Shown one piece after another: positions 8,776 through 18,198 of a stretch of 64,000 nt of DNA (position 1 is its first letter; each line of letters opens with the position of its first letter). The stretch comes from Flagellimonas amphidinii (lineage in GTDB: Bacteria; Bacteroidota; Bacteroidia; Flavobacteriales; Flavobacteriaceae). The DNA is taken from positions 34,800 through 98,799 of the forward strand of contig NZ_JABFNN010000040.1 in assembly GCF_013090115.1 (NCBI RefSeq), read 5' to 3'. Under the pieces are notes generated by a model. It was not told the origin of the DNA. It saw only the letters and a list, made by a program, of their open reading frames with translations, and ran no database searches. The position numbers were made by a program, and so were the translations under genes.

Positions 8776-11700
8776 TTAGAAAGTAGCATTAAGACCAAAG
8801 GTTACAGTTCTTGGTCTTGGGTAAGCAGTGTAGTCAATCCCTGCTGTTGGTAGACCATTAAGCAAATCGCTAACACCATTAATAGGCGTTCCAGGCTGTA
8901 CGCTAATTTCTGGATCCAGTCCACTGTAATCAGTGATTAGGAATAAGTTTTGTCCTGTTACTGAGAGTCTTAGGCTTTTAAATGCTCCTTCTCCACTTAG
9001 AGGCACATTGTACCCAATGGTTGCGTTTTGAAGTCTGATGAAGTCTCCATCTTCCAAGAATCTAGTAGAAACCTCAGCAGCTGCACTACCAGCTTCACCT
9101 GAAGTAAGAACATCTGGAGTAACGTTTCTTGCATTGTTGATTGCACCAGCAGTGAAGAATGCGTTTCTTGTGTTGTTGTAGACTGAGAATCCAAACTGTC
9201 CGGCAAGATAAGCTGAGAAATCCCAATTTTTATAATTAAGATTCAAAGATAGACCAGTATTGATGTCTGGTAAGGCATCTTCATTCACGAATGTCTGAAC
9301 ATCTCCAATAGGTTGTCCATTGTCATCAAAACCTTCAAATTCTCTAAGGAAATAGGAAAACAATGGTCTGTCACCTGCCAAAATTTGGGCAAATGCCAAA
9401 GAAAGTCCCTGCCCACGGATAGTACCTGCGGGAATTTGACCTCCAAAATCCTGTAGCTCGTTATCGTTATATGCTATGTTAAAAGCAGTGCTAAAGCTAA
9501 AATCTTCAGATTGAACCCAATCTACATTGATGTCGAATTCAACCCCTTGGTTAATCAAAGTCGCATCCAAGTTTTGGAAGAACCTTGGTTGAGGAGAAGG
9601 TTGTGCTGCTTCAATGTTCAATAACAAGTCTGTAGTTTCTTTTCTATATACGTTGATACTACCAGAAATTCTGTCATTGTTAAGACCATAGTCCAAACCA
9701 ATGTTTATATCAAGAGTCTCTTCCCATTTTAAATCTGGGTTAGCAAATGTAACAGGAGTTGTACCAGGGGGGTCTATATTACCGTTATCTTGTAATTCTG
9801 CACCTGCGTAGCGCTCTCTTCTGATGAAGTTTCCATAACCCAAACCTTCTTGGTTACCTGTAATACCTGCACCTACTCTCAATTTGAAAGTAGAGAATGC
9901 ATCTCCGAAGAAATCCTCTTCATGAAGCTTCCATGCTACTGCAGCAGAAGGGAAGTAACCGTATTGGTTATTGCCACCAAAGCGAGAAGAACCGTCAGCT
10001 CTAAGTGTGGCAGTAAACAAATACTTGTCAGCTAAGGTATAATTCACCCTTGCAAAGAAAGATTGCAACTCATCTTTAAAGAAATTTCTGTCTGCGAACA
10101 AGGATTGTACACTTATTCCTCTAACTTTAGAAACATTATCTTGAACAACTTCTGGGAACAGTCTATTAATAAATATGGTACTTGCCCTTGAGTCAAAACC
10201 ATATTGTTGGTAACTTCCTGTAATAGCACCTTCAGTAGCAGCAATGGAAGATACAAGATCATCCCCCATTTCATTTAAATCATTGGTGCTAAATCCAAAT
10301 GCTTCAGTATTTCTTCCACTGGTTTTGAAATCTTGGAATGAGTAACCTGCAACAACATCCAAGAATGAATTATCAAACTCTTTTGTGTATTGAAGGGTTG
10401 CTTCAACCAATCGATTTTCAAGCTCAAGCGTATTGAAAGAACCCCTTCCGTTTCCAAATGTATTTCTATCAAGATTCTGTGCTTTACCGGAGGATACTGC
10501 TGTCAACTCTGATTCTGATCTGTCATATCCTAAGTTGATTTTTCCTTTAAGCTCAGGAGTAAATTTGTATTCTGCAGAGCCATTGAGTAAAGCTCTATTA
10601 GTGTGGGTGATATTTTGAGTATAAGCTAACAAAGTCGCTGGGCTCAACTGTCCACCAGTATTAAAATCAGGATTGGTGGGCCATGTAGGATTTGCTGAAT
10701 AAGCAGCACCTAAAAGGTCACCTCTAAATCCGGCACTACCACTTAATGGGGCAGCTTCTTCATTTACTCTGGAGATAGACGCTTGAAGATTCAATGTCAA
10801 GTTATCATCAAAGAATCTTCGAGTGGCATTAATTCTTCCTGTGATACGTTCCAAAGAAGAGTTTTCAATAACACCAAATTGTTTTCCATATCCAAAAGTT
10901 GCTCTTATAGCACCATTTTCATAACTACGGGAGTATGAAAGGTTTTGATTTTGTGATACAGAAGTTCTTGTTACAAATCTTTGCCAGTCTGTATTATTGC
11001 CAAAATCCTGTGCACTACGATCTCCGCCAAATTGCTCAACACCATCCAAGAAAGCTTCTCTATCCAAAAGGTCGTAATCATTGGCAGGAGTAGAGATACT
11101 CATTGTTGAAGAGAACTCCAACACACCACCTCTGCTGCCTTTACCACTTTTTGTGGTTATGATAACAACACCATTTGCACCCCTGGAACCATAAATTGCA
11201 GTAGCCGAAGCATCTTTCAAAATACTGATGCTTTCAATATCTGAAGGGTTAATAAAGCTTAGAGGGTTTGAAGATGTAGATGTTCCAACCCCTGTTCTAC
11301 CACTAGTTGGAGAGGTTGCTGCACCAGATAAAGGAATACCATCAACAACAAAAAGAGGATTGTTATTAGATCTAACGGAATTTGTTCCCCTGATTCTAAT
11401 ATCAATTCCTGCACCCGGTTGACCACTGGTCTCCGTAATCTGAACACCTGCCGTTTTACCTTGAATCAATTGTTCAGGTGAGGCTATTACACCAGCGTTG
11501 AAATCTTCTGAAGTAACTGCAGAAACAGAACCAGTAGCGTCTTTAACCGTTGTTTGGCCGTAACCAATAATCACAACTTCATCCAGCGCCTGAGCATCTT
11601 CCTGCAAGGTGACATTGATAGTGGACTGACCGTTAACCGCGATTTCAGTTGTTTTGAAACCAATGTAACTAAAAACCAGTGTGGCAGCATCATCAATGTC

Positions 11701-11886
11701 ATTGAGGGTATAATTACCATCAAAATCTGTCTGCGTACCATTGGTCGTTCCTTTGACCAGCACGCTCGCTCCCGGCAGAGGGCCGTTTGCATCTGAAACA
11801 GTACCAGATACTGTTTGAGCTTTTGCCAGACCGAAACATAAAAATGCTCCTACCAGCAAAAAGCTTCTAAGTAGCGTAATCTTCAT
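8776..11886 (-). CDS. SusC/RagA TonB-linked outer-membrane transporter
   Basis: A 1036-residue TonB-dependent receptor. It has a signal peptide (about 1-23, ending GLAKAQ), a carboxypeptidase-D-like regulatory domain (about 24-105, VSGTVSDANGPLPGASVLVKGT), a plug domain (about 110-230, with VVIIGYGQTTVKDATGSVSAV and ILKDASATAIYGSRGANGVVIITTK) and a beta-barrel ending in RPRTVTFGLNATF with the terminal aromatic residue. It imports the oligosaccharide bound by SusD into the periplasm using TonB energy. No N-terminal extension for a sigma/anti-sigma system is present, consistent with control by the divergent LacI regulator. A candidate promoter and a LacI-type operator lie upstream. Confidence 0.95.
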   Translation of the reverse strand: MKITLLRSFLLVGAFLCFGLAKAQTVSGTVSDANGPLPGASVLVKGTTNGTQTDFDGNYTLNDIDDAATLVFSYIGFKTTEIAVNGQSTINVTLQEDAQALDEVVIIGYGQTTVKDATGSVSAVTSEDFNAGVIASPEQLIQGKTAGVQITETSGQPGAGIDIRIRGTNSVRSNNNPLFVVDGIPLSGAATSPTSGRTGVGTSTSSNPLSFINPSDIESISILKDASATAIYGSRGANGVVIITTKSGKGSRGGVLEFSSTMSISTPANDYDLLDREAFLDGVEQFGGDRSAQDFGNNTDWQRFVTRTSVSQNQNLSYSRSYENGAIRATFGYGKQFGVIENSSLERITGRINATRRFFDDNLTLNLQASISRVNEEAAPLSGSAGFRGDLLGAAYSANPTWPTNPDFNTGGQLSPATLLAYTQNITHTNRALLNGSAEYKFTPELKGKINLGYDRSESELTAVSSGKAQNLDRNTFGNGRGSFNTLELENRLVEATLQYTKEFDNSFLDVVAGYSFQDFKTSGRNTEAFGFSTNDLNEMGDDLVSSIAATEGAITGSYQQYGFDSRASTIFINRLFPEVVQDNVSKVRGISVQSLFADRNFFKDELQSFFARVNYTLADKYLFTATLRADGSSRFGGNNQYGYFPSAAVAWKLHEEDFFGDAFSTFKLRVGAGITGNQEGLGYGNFIRRERYAGAELQDNGNIDPPGTTPVTFANPDLKWEETLDINIGLDYGLNNDRISGSINVYRKETTDLLLNIEAAQPSPQPRFFQNLDATLINQGVEFDINVDWVQSEDFSFSTAFNIAYNDNELQDFGGQIPAGTIRGQGLSLAFAQILAGDRPLFSYFLREFEGFDDNGQPIGDVQTFVNEDALPDINTGLSLNLNYKNWDFSAYLAGQFGFSVYNNTRNAFFTAGAINNARNVTPDVLTSGEAGSAAAEVSTRFLEDGDFIRLQNATIGYNVPLSGEGAFKSLRLSVTGQNLFLITDYSGLDPEISVQPGTPINGVSDLLNGLPTAGIDYTAYPRPRTVTFGLNATF

Positions 11887-11949
11887 AAATAATTGATTTT
11901 AAGTTTAGTTAATTTAAATTTTAAGTAAAGTCAATTTTAATTCAAGTGT

Positions 11950-11980
11950 TAAACATATATAAAAATAATGTTAATCAAAA
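11950..11980 (-). promoter_or_regulatory. Candidate susC promoter
   Basis: On the minus strand TTTTG (11980-11976) is followed after 18 nt by TATGTTTA (11957-11950). This matches the Bacteroidota promoter pattern TTTG then TAnnTTTG, except for the last base. The predicted start near 11943 leaves an untranslated leader of about 57 nt before susC. Pattern match only. Confidence 0.5.
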
Positions 11981-12002
11981 TTTAAGCATATCGCAACATA
12001 AA

Positions 12003-12018
12003 ACGAAAACGGTTTCGT
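12003..12018. promoter_or_regulatory. LacI-family operator in the divergent regulatory region
   Basis: ACGAAAACGGTTTCGT is a 16-bp inverted repeat with seven of eight pairs matching and the central CG typical of LacI/CcpA-class operators (GAAAnCGnTTTC core). It lies between susC and the LacI gene, centred about 67 bp upstream of the predicted susC start site and directly upstream of a TAACTTTG element on the plus strand. It is the obvious binding site for the adjacent LacI regulator. Confidence 0.7.
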
Positions 12019-12023
12019 GTTGA

Positions 12024-12031
12024 TAACTTTG
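12024..12031 (+). promoter_or_regulatory. Candidate -7 element TAACTTTG for the LacI-GH65-GH13 transcript
   Basis: TAACTTTG matches the Bacteroidota -7 consensus TAnnTTTG exactly and follows the operator by 5 bp, so the operator would cover the promoter spacer. No clear TTG is present at the -33 position, and the distance to the LacI start (about 245 nt) would give a long leader. The rest of 12032-12276 holds only a GATCATGATC palindrome (12221-12230) and AT-rich DNA. Confidence 0.35.
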
Positions 12032-12276
12032 AATTCGTAGAAGGTTCATAAAACTAAAAGACCAGATTTATTTATATCGTAATTTATCTGGAGGAAATCA
12101 AGTAAATCCGTAATGAGGCTACTAATATACCATTTTTTATTTTTTAGCTAAATGTTAAGTTGTTATGGAAGCTTTTGTGAAAAATGGTTCAATTTTTGTT
12201 AAAAAGAGTAAATGAAAGTCGATCATGATCTATATTGAGTAATTTTCCATGCCAAACCAATGGATAAATTCTCTTA

Positions 12277-13299
12277 TTGTTGAAAGCAAAGATTACTTTA
12301 AAAGATATTGCACGTGAACTCGAGGTGTCAATATCAACCGTTTCAAAAGCTTTAAAGAACAGCGAAGAAATCAGTAGGGATACTAAGGAGAAGGTTCAAG
12401 CCTTTGCCAAGTTGTACAACTACAAGCCAAATAATATTGCCATAAGTCTCAAGAACAAGAGAACTAAGAATATTGGTGTTGTTGTTCCTGCTATTGTACA
12501 TCACTTTTTTACCACTGTTATTAGAGGTATTGAAAAATACGCAAATGCTAAAGGTTACAATGTTATTGTTTGCCTTTCAGAAGAATCTTTTGATAGGGAG
12601 GTCATAAACATGGAAATGTTGGCCAATGGAAGTATTGATGGGTTTATCATGTCACTTTCTTCAGAGACACAACGCAAAGGAGATTACAATCATCTAAAAG
12701 AAGTTACCGAACAAGGGATTCCATTGGTTATGGTAGATAGAATAACCAATGATGTAGATTGTGATAAAGTGGTGATCGATGATGAGCTAGGAGCCTATAT
12801 GGCCACTAAAAAACTGATAGAACAAGGAAGAAAAAAAATAGCCCTAATAACCACAGATGATTATTTGAGCGTAAGCAAGTCTAGGACAGATGGTTATAAA
12901 AAAGCACTTTTGGAGAGTAAAATGGAAGTAGATGACTCCAGAATACTCAAACTTTCCACTATGGAAATGGATGAAAAGAGCATTGTAGATTTTTTTGACA
13001 CCCATCTTGTGGATGCAGTTCTTTGTGTAAACGAGATATTTGCAGTGTATAGCATGCGTTTGGTCCAAATGAAGGGACTTCGTATCCCAGAAGATATTTC
13101 TTTTATTGGTTTTACTGATGGATTATTATCGAAATACGCTAACCCAAGTCTAACAGTTGTTGCACAGCACGGTGAGAAAATGGGCGAGATTTCTGCACAA
13201 ATGCTTATCGATAAAGTAGAAAGTGAAGAGGAAGAGGAAACATTCCAAACCAAAATTTTAGAACCCACTTTAGTGGTTAGGGATTCCACAATTAACTAA
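12277..13299 (+). CDS. LacI-family transcriptional regulator
   Basis: A 340-residue regulator. The N-terminal LacI helix-turn-helix (about 4-55: TLKDIARELEVSISTVSKALKNSEEIS) and hinge precede a type-1 periplasmic-binding-like sensor domain (about 60-330: NIGVVVPAIVHHFFTTVIRGIE, GFTDGLLSKYANPSLTVV). The frame opens only 9 nt upstream after a TAA, and no ATG is available before the domain, so translation must start at TTG 12277 or TTG 12280. It lies 62 nt before GH65 and divergent from susCD, with an operator between. It probably senses a glucan-derived sugar and controls both arms; whether it activates or represses susC is open. Confidence 0.93.
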   Translation: MLKAKITLKDIARELEVSISTVSKALKNSEEISRDTKEKVQAFAKLYNYKPNNIAISLKNKRTKNIGVVVPAIVHHFFTTVIRGIEKYANAKGYNVIVCLSEESFDREVINMEMLANGSIDGFIMSLSSETQRKGDYNHLKEVTEQGIPLVMVDRITNDVDCDKVVIDDELGAYMATKKLIEQGRKKIALITTDDYLSVSKSRTDGYKKALLESKMEVDDSRILKLSTMEMDEKSIVDFFDTHLVDAVLCVNEIFAVYSMRLVQMKGLRIPEDISFIGFTDGLLSKYANPSLTVVAQHGEKMGEISAQMLIDKVESEEEEETFQTKILEPTLVVRDSTIN

Positions 13300-13361
13300 G
13301 TTTGCATTATCCTTGTACTCAGGGATTAAAAAATTTGCTGACTCCAACTTAGTTATTTTCA

Positions 13362-15668
13362 ATGAATCAAGATTATATAAAGGCGGATCCATGGTCCATC
13401 ATAGAAGAGGGCTTTGACCATGAAAGGGTCAAGTCTTCAGAAAGTCTTTTTAGTATAGGTAACGGTGCCATGGGGCAACGTGCCAATTTTGAAGAACAGT
13501 ATTCCGGAGAAACCTTTCAGGGCAATTATATTGCTGGAGTTTACTATCCTGATAAAACCAGAGTAGGATGGTGGAAAAACGGTTATCCAGAATACTTTGC
13601 CAAGGTTTTGAATGCTCCTAACTGGATTGGTATCAATATTATTTTGAATGGAGAGCCTTTGGATTTGAATACCTGTAAAAAAGTTGTGGGTTTTCGTAGA
13701 GAACTCAACATGAAAGAAGGGTGGTACAAACGAAGCTTTGTGGCCACCATGTCGAATGACTTGGAAATTGCGGTGGAAGTCGTGAGGTTCCTAAGTTTAA
13801 ATTTTGATGAGACAGGGGCGATTCAATATAACTTACAAGTTCTAAATTCAGATACTGAAGTTTCAATGGTTCCTTATTTGGATGGAGGAATTAAAAACAT
13901 GGATAGCAACTGGGATGATAAGTTTTGGGAAATAACAGCTGTTTCTTCTGAAGGAAACCGGGCCTTTGTATCATCCCATACCATGAAGACCAATTTCGCT
14001 GTTTGTACCTTCATGCAAAGCGAGCTTTATGTGGATGGCGAAAAAATTGAAGCCAAACCAGAGATTCAAAAAAATGCAACTTCAATAGGTCAAGCATATA
14101 CAACCAGTGTAAATAAAGATGCAACTTTGACTTTGGTAAAATATGGCGGATATGCGGTTGATAGAAATCATCCAAAAGATGAGCTTAAAGACGCAGCAAA
14201 CATAGTTTTGGACCAAGTTGAAAATCTTGGATTTGAAGCTTTATTGGATTACCAAAAAGAAGCTTGGGCCAAAATTTGGGAAATGAGCGATATCACTATT
14301 GAAGGAGATGTTAAGGCACAACAAGGCATCCGGTTCAATATTTTTCAACTCAACCAAACCTATTTAGGGAAAGATTCCAGGTTAAATATTGGCCCAAAAG
14401 GGTTCACAGGTGAGAAATATGGAGGAAGTACCTATTGGGATACCGAAGCATACTGCCTACCTTTTTATATGTCCACCAAAAATCAAGAAGTGGCTTGGAA
14501 CCTATTAAAGTATCGCTATAACCATCTGGAAAAAGCCATTGAAAATGCTGAGAAACTTGGATTTACAGGTGGAGCGGCACTTTACCCTATGGTGACCATG
14601 AATGGTGAAGAATGCCACAATGAATGGGAAATTACCTTTGAGGAAATCCACAGGAACGGAGCCATTGCCTTTGCGATTTTCAATTATTACAGGTTCACAG
14701 GGGACTATAGCTATATACCAAAAATGGGGCTAGAAGTTTTGATTGGTATCGCTAGATTCTGGCATCAGCGCTTTAATTATTCAGAAGAAAAGCAACAATA
14801 TGTGATGTTGGGAGTAACTGGTCCCAATGAATATGAAAACAACGTAAATAACAATTGGTACACCAACTATTTGGCAAAATGGTGCATGGATTATGCAAGT
14901 GGTCAGGTGGCAAAAGTTCAGACTGAATATCCCGAAGATTATCAAAGAGTGGTAGTCAAAACCAATTTAGGAAAAAAGGAGCTTGAGGCATGGGAACAAG
15001 TTTCAGAAAACATATATTTTCCATATTCGGAAAAACACAAAGTGTTTTTGCAACAGGATGGATTTCTGGACAAGGAGTTGGTAAAAGTATCAGATTTGGA
15101 CCAATCCCAGAGACCCATCAACCAAAAGTGGAGCTGGGATCGAATTTTGCGCTCGCCTTACATAAAACAAGCCGATGTATTGCAGGGATTCTATTTTTTC
15201 GAAGATCATTTTAGTAAAGAGGACTTAGAACTTCATTTCGATTTTTACGAACCTTTTACTGTACACGAATCCTCGTTATCTCCTTGCGTACATAGCATTC
15301 AGGCAGCAAAGTTGGGCAGGATGGGCCAAGCGTATACATTCTACCTTAGAACTTCCAGATTGGATTTGGACGATTACAACAAAGAAGTTGAAGAAGGATT
15401 ACATATTACTTCCATGGCAGGAACATGGATGAGCATTGTGGAAGGTTTCGGAGGAATGCGTGTTGTAGAGAATCAACTTTCTTTTGAACCTCAAATACCG
15501 GAACAATGGCAATCCTATTCCTTCAAGGTTAATTTTAGAAATCAAATTGTAACCATCAATGTTTCTGCAGAAGATGTTGCTTTTGAAGTTTCGGGAGAGG
15601 AAAAACTCAATATAAAAGTTCATGGAAACCCGATTACTTTGATTCCCGGTGAAATAGTGAAGGTATGA
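13362..15668 (+). CDS. Glycoside hydrolase family 65 phosphorylase, probably maltose phosphorylase-like
   Basis: A 768-residue GH65 enzyme without signal peptide, hence cytoplasmic. It has an N-terminal beta-sandwich (about 1-280), an (alpha/alpha)6 barrel (about 310-680) and a C-terminal beta domain. The barrel contains GGSTYWDTEAYCLPFYM and CHNEWEITFEEIHRNG; Glu421 in that stretch corresponds to the family's general acid. GH65 enzymes phosphorolyse alpha-linked disaccharides (maltose, trehalose, kojibiose, nigerose) to glucose and beta-glucose 1-phosphate; sequence alone does not fix the linkage. Its stop overlaps the GH13 start (ATGA), so the two are translationally coupled. The beta-phosphoglucomutase that usually accompanies it is not nearby. 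Confidence 0.9.
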   Translation: MNQDYIKADPWSIIEEGFDHERVKSSESLFSIGNGAMGQRANFEEQYSGETFQGNYIAGVYYPDKTRVGWWKNGYPEYFAKVLNAPNWIGINIILNGEPLDLNTCKKVVGFRRELNMKEGWYKRSFVATMSNDLEIAVEVVRFLSLNFDETGAIQYNLQVLNSDTEVSMVPYLDGGIKNMDSNWDDKFWEITAVSSEGNRAFVSSHTMKTNFAVCTFMQSELYVDGEKIEAKPEIQKNATSIGQAYTTSVNKDATLTLVKYGGYAVDRNHPKDELKDAANIVLDQVENLGFEALLDYQKEAWAKIWEMSDITIEGDVKAQQGIRFNIFQLNQTYLGKDSRLNIGPKGFTGEKYGGSTYWDTEAYCLPFYMSTKNQEVAWNLLKYRYNHLEKAIENAEKLGFTGGAALYPMVTMNGEECHNEWEITFEEIHRNGAIAFAIFNYYRFTGDYSYIPKMGLEVLIGIARFWHQRFNYSEEKQQYVMLGVTGPNEYENNVNNNWYTNYLAKWCMDYASGQVAKVQTEYPEDYQRVVVKTNLGKKELEAWEQVSENIYFPYSEKHKVFLQQDGFLDKELVKVSDLDQSQRPINQKWSWDRILRSPYIKQADVLQGFYFFEDHFSKEDLELHFDFYEPFTVHESSLSPCVHSIQAAKLGRMGQAYTFYLRTSRLDLDDYNKEVEEGLHITSMAGTWMSIVEGFGGMRVVENQLSFEPQIPEQWQSYSFKVNFRNQIVTINVSAEDVAFEVSGEEKLNIKVHGNPITLIPGEIVKV

Positions 15669-17539
15669 GACCAAAACATGCTTTTATTGTTCTGTGGATT
15701 TTTGGAGTCCAAATAGCATGTCAAAAGAAAACCAAACCAAAACCTGAAATGCCATCCATGAAGAAGAAAATAGTTGTATACCAAGTTTTTACTCGTCTTT
15801 TTGGAAATACAAATACAACCAACAAGCCTTGGGGTACCATTGAAGAAAATGGGGTGGGCAAATTTGCTGACTTTACAGAAAAAGCATTGTTGGAAATTAA
15901 AGGTTTGGGAGTTACCCACATTTGGTACACCGGAGTGCCGCACCATGCATTGATCAATGATTATACTTCCTATGGAATTTCCAATGATGACCCTGATGTG
16001 GTTAAAGGGAGAGCCGGGTCTCCGTATGCCGTTAAGGATTATTATAATGTAAACCCAGATTTGGCCATTGATCCTGCAAAAAGATTGGAAGAGTTCAAGG
16101 CATTGATCCAAAGAACACATAATGCAGGTATGAAAGTGATCATCGATATTGTTCCCAATCATGTAGCCCGTAATTACGAAGGAGTTACAAACCCAGAGGG
16201 AGTAGTGGATTTTGGTGCCCATGATGATACCTCAAAGGAATACGATGTCAACAATAACTTTTACTATATTCCAGGGCAAGCATTTCAAGTGCCGCAATGG
16301 CAAAATGATTACTTGCCACTGGGAGGGGAAACTGTAAATGCCCATTCTGATTCCAAGTTTGAGGAAAATCCAGCCAAATGGACAGGGAATGGCTCACGAC
16401 TCGCCCAACCTGATTTTAATGATTGGTATGAAACAGTAAAGGTGAACTATGGAGTTCGCCCTGATGGTACCAAGGACTTTGATGAATTGCCCAAGGGCTT
16501 CGATACTTTGGGGTATAGAGAGCACCATGCGTTTTGGAAGGAGCGGAAGCTTCCCAATTCATGGCATAAATTCAAGGATATTGCCACCTATTGGTTAGAT
16601 TTTGGCGTGGATGGTTTCCGTTTTGATATGGCCGAGATGGTGCCAGTGGAATTCTGGAGTTATCTCAATTCCAATATCAAAATGAAGAACCCAGAAGCCT
16701 TTTTACTGGCGGAAGTATATAATCCAAGTTTGTACCGAGACTATATCCACAAGGGAAAAATGGATTATCTCTACGATAAGGTAGAGTTGTACGATAGTAT
16801 CAAACATATTATGAAAGGGTATGGTTGGACCGACCATATTCCTGTGGTCCAAAAAGGAATGGCGGATATAGAGCACCATATGCTGCACTTTTTGGAAAAT
16901 CACGATGAACAACGTATTGCAAGTCCAGATTTTGTGGGGAATGCAGAACTCGGGAGACCAGCTATGGTAGTTTCGGCAACATTGAGTACATCGCCCACAA
17001 TGATTTATTTTGGGCAAGAGGTTGGGGAGCCCGGTGCAGAGGATGCTGGTTTTGGAAAACCTACCCGAACGTCAATTTTTGATTATATAGGAGTGCCACA
17101 TCATCAACGTTGGGTGAACAATAAAGAATTTGATGGAGGTCAATTGTCTTTCAGGGAAAAAGAATTGAGGGATTTTTACAAGCGATTGCTAAATTTCACC
17201 ATTCAGAGTGATGCACTAATGGGAGACTATCAAGAGATTCACTTTTATAATAAGGACCAAACCGAAACGTATGATCATAGGGTTTTGTCTTATGTAAGAT
17301 GGTCTGATAAAGAGAAATTGGTCATTGTTTCAAACTTTGACGCTTCCAAAAGCTATACCTTCGATTTGAAGGTTCCTGAGGATGTTATTGACAAATGGCA
17401 ACTTAAAAATACGGAATATGCACTGGAGGAGGAATTATATGGGCAAGGACATAAAAATATGAAGGTTACTAATGGACTTGGACATATTGCGGTTGAATTA
17501 GGGCCTTTGGAGTCTCTTATTTTAAAAATAAAACAATAA
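15665..17539 (+). CDS. GH13 alpha-amylase family lipoprotein
   Basis: A 624-residue GH13 enzyme with a lipoprotein signal (lipobox VQIAC, Cys about 19), so it acts in the periplasm or on the outer membrane. The (beta/alpha)8 barrel has the expected catalytic triad: Asp321 in DGFRFDMAE (nucleophile), Glu350 in LLAEVYNP (acid/base) and Asp414 in FLENHDEQR. The conserved VVYQVFTRLF start and VIIDIVPNHVAR strand are present, with a C-terminal beta domain from about 530. It starts 4 nt before the GH65 stop. It likely trims alpha-1,4-glucans or maltooligosaccharides to substrates for GH65; exact specificity is not readable. Confidence 0.93.
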   Translation: MRPKHAFIVLWIFGVQIACQKKTKPKPEMPSMKKKIVVYQVFTRLFGNTNTTNKPWGTIEENGVGKFADFTEKALLEIKGLGVTHIWYTGVPHHALINDYTSYGISNDDPDVVKGRAGSPYAVKDYYNVNPDLAIDPAKRLEEFKALIQRTHNAGMKVIIDIVPNHVARNYEGVTNPEGVVDFGAHDDTSKEYDVNNNFYYIPGQAFQVPQWQNDYLPLGGETVNAHSDSKFEENPAKWTGNGSRLAQPDFNDWYETVKVNYGVRPDGTKDFDELPKGFDTLGYREHHAFWKERKLPNSWHKFKDIATYWLDFGVDGFRFDMAEMVPVEFWSYLNSNIKMKNPEAFLLAEVYNPSLYRDYIHKGKMDYLYDKVELYDSIKHIMKGYGWTDHIPVVQKGMADIEHHMLHFLENHDEQRIASPDFVGNAELGRPAMVVSATLSTSPTMIYFGQEVGEPGAEDAGFGKPTRTSIFDYIGVPHHQRWVNNKEFDGGQLSFREKELRDFYKRLLNFTIQSDALMGDYQEIHFYNKDQTETYDHRVLSYVRWSDKEKLVIVSNFDASKSYTFDLKVPEDVIDKWQLKNTEYALEEELYGQGHKNMKVTNGLGHIAVELGPLESLILKIKQ

Positions 17540-17543
17540 AAAA

Positions 17544-17568
17544 GCGGATTGCTTCAAAAACAATCCGC
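17544..17568. terminator. Intrinsic terminator hairpin between convergent genes
   Basis: GCGGATTG and CAATCCGC form an 8-bp stem with a 9-nt loop. On the minus strand a run of six T follows directly, so it is a good terminator for the membrane-protein gene at 17593-18012. It also lies just after the GH13 stop. Confidence 0.75.
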
Positions 17569-17592
17569 CAATTTAAGGTCGGTTATTTTCTA

Positions 17593-18012
17593 TTATTCCT
17601 TTACTGCTGTTTTTTGATAAACGAGTCCTATTACTGCACCTACAATGCCGTAGTAAATTATATCTATTACAGCTTCGGCAATATGGCCGGTCAAATCCAT
17701 CCAATCAGCAGTGGCATACCATATAAGCCCCATTCCAATACCCACAAAAACCCCTATCCAAGCTCCAAATTGAAAACCTTCACTCAGCGAGTGGTGCCCT
17801 CTGGCCCATTTACTGTACAATGTGCTTAAAACAAAAGCTCCAACTAAATTACCCAAAGCAATTAAGCCAAGGTTTGGAGTTTCCTTCATTGAATTTACAA
17901 TGGTGTGATCAGCAAAAAAATCTACCGTTGCGATCCCCCAAATAAGATATCCTAAAAAGAACATGACGACTGCGCCAACAAGTGTGGCCAGCAAGTTAGA
18001 TTTTGAAAACAT
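17593..18012 (-). CDS. Small four-helix membrane protein of unknown function
   Basis: A 139-residue hydrophobic protein with four predicted membrane segments (about 7-30, 48-65, 82-103, 112-134) joined by short loops. The loops carry conserved-looking WARGHHSLSEG and WYATADWMDL. I do not recognise it securely; it resembles the DUF1761-like group of small integral membrane proteins in length and layout. It is monocistronic, convergent with the GH13 gene, and sharing no obvious link to the glucan locus. Confidence 0.75.
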   Translation of the reverse strand: MFSKSNLLATLVGAVVMFFLGYLIWGIATVDFFADHTIVNSMKETPNLGLIALGNLVGAFVLSTLYSKWARGHHSLSEGFQFGAWIGVFVGIGMGLIWYATADWMDLTGHIAEAVIDIIYYGIVGAVIGLVYQKTAVKE

Positions 18013-18150
18013 GCTAGTTTATTTATTGGTTACTAATATGATAAATGTATTAAATAATTTTTAACAAATTGACAAAAAAATAAACTCATAAATAGTAATA
18101 ATGCATTTTTAGGTAGAACCACAAATGTTTTTTCAATGAAAATATTCCTA

Positions 18151-18179
18151 TTGGATTTCATTTTCAAATTGTATTTTTA
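18151..18179 (+). promoter_or_regulatory. Candidate promoter for the GDPD-flavoprotein pair
   Basis: TTG at 18151-18153 is separated by 18 nt from TATTTTTA at 18172-18179, close to the Bacteroidota TTTG/TAnnTTTG pattern. The predicted start is about 12 nt before the GDPD ATG. Confidence 0.4.
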
Positions 18180-18198
18180 ACATTAAAAATTAGACCGA

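Noticed and set aside
12062..12091. CCAGAT...ATCTGG inverted repeat in the susC-LacI gap as a second operator
   Set aside because: Only six matching end pairs with an 18-nt AT-rich middle and no resemblance to the good LacI operator at 12003.
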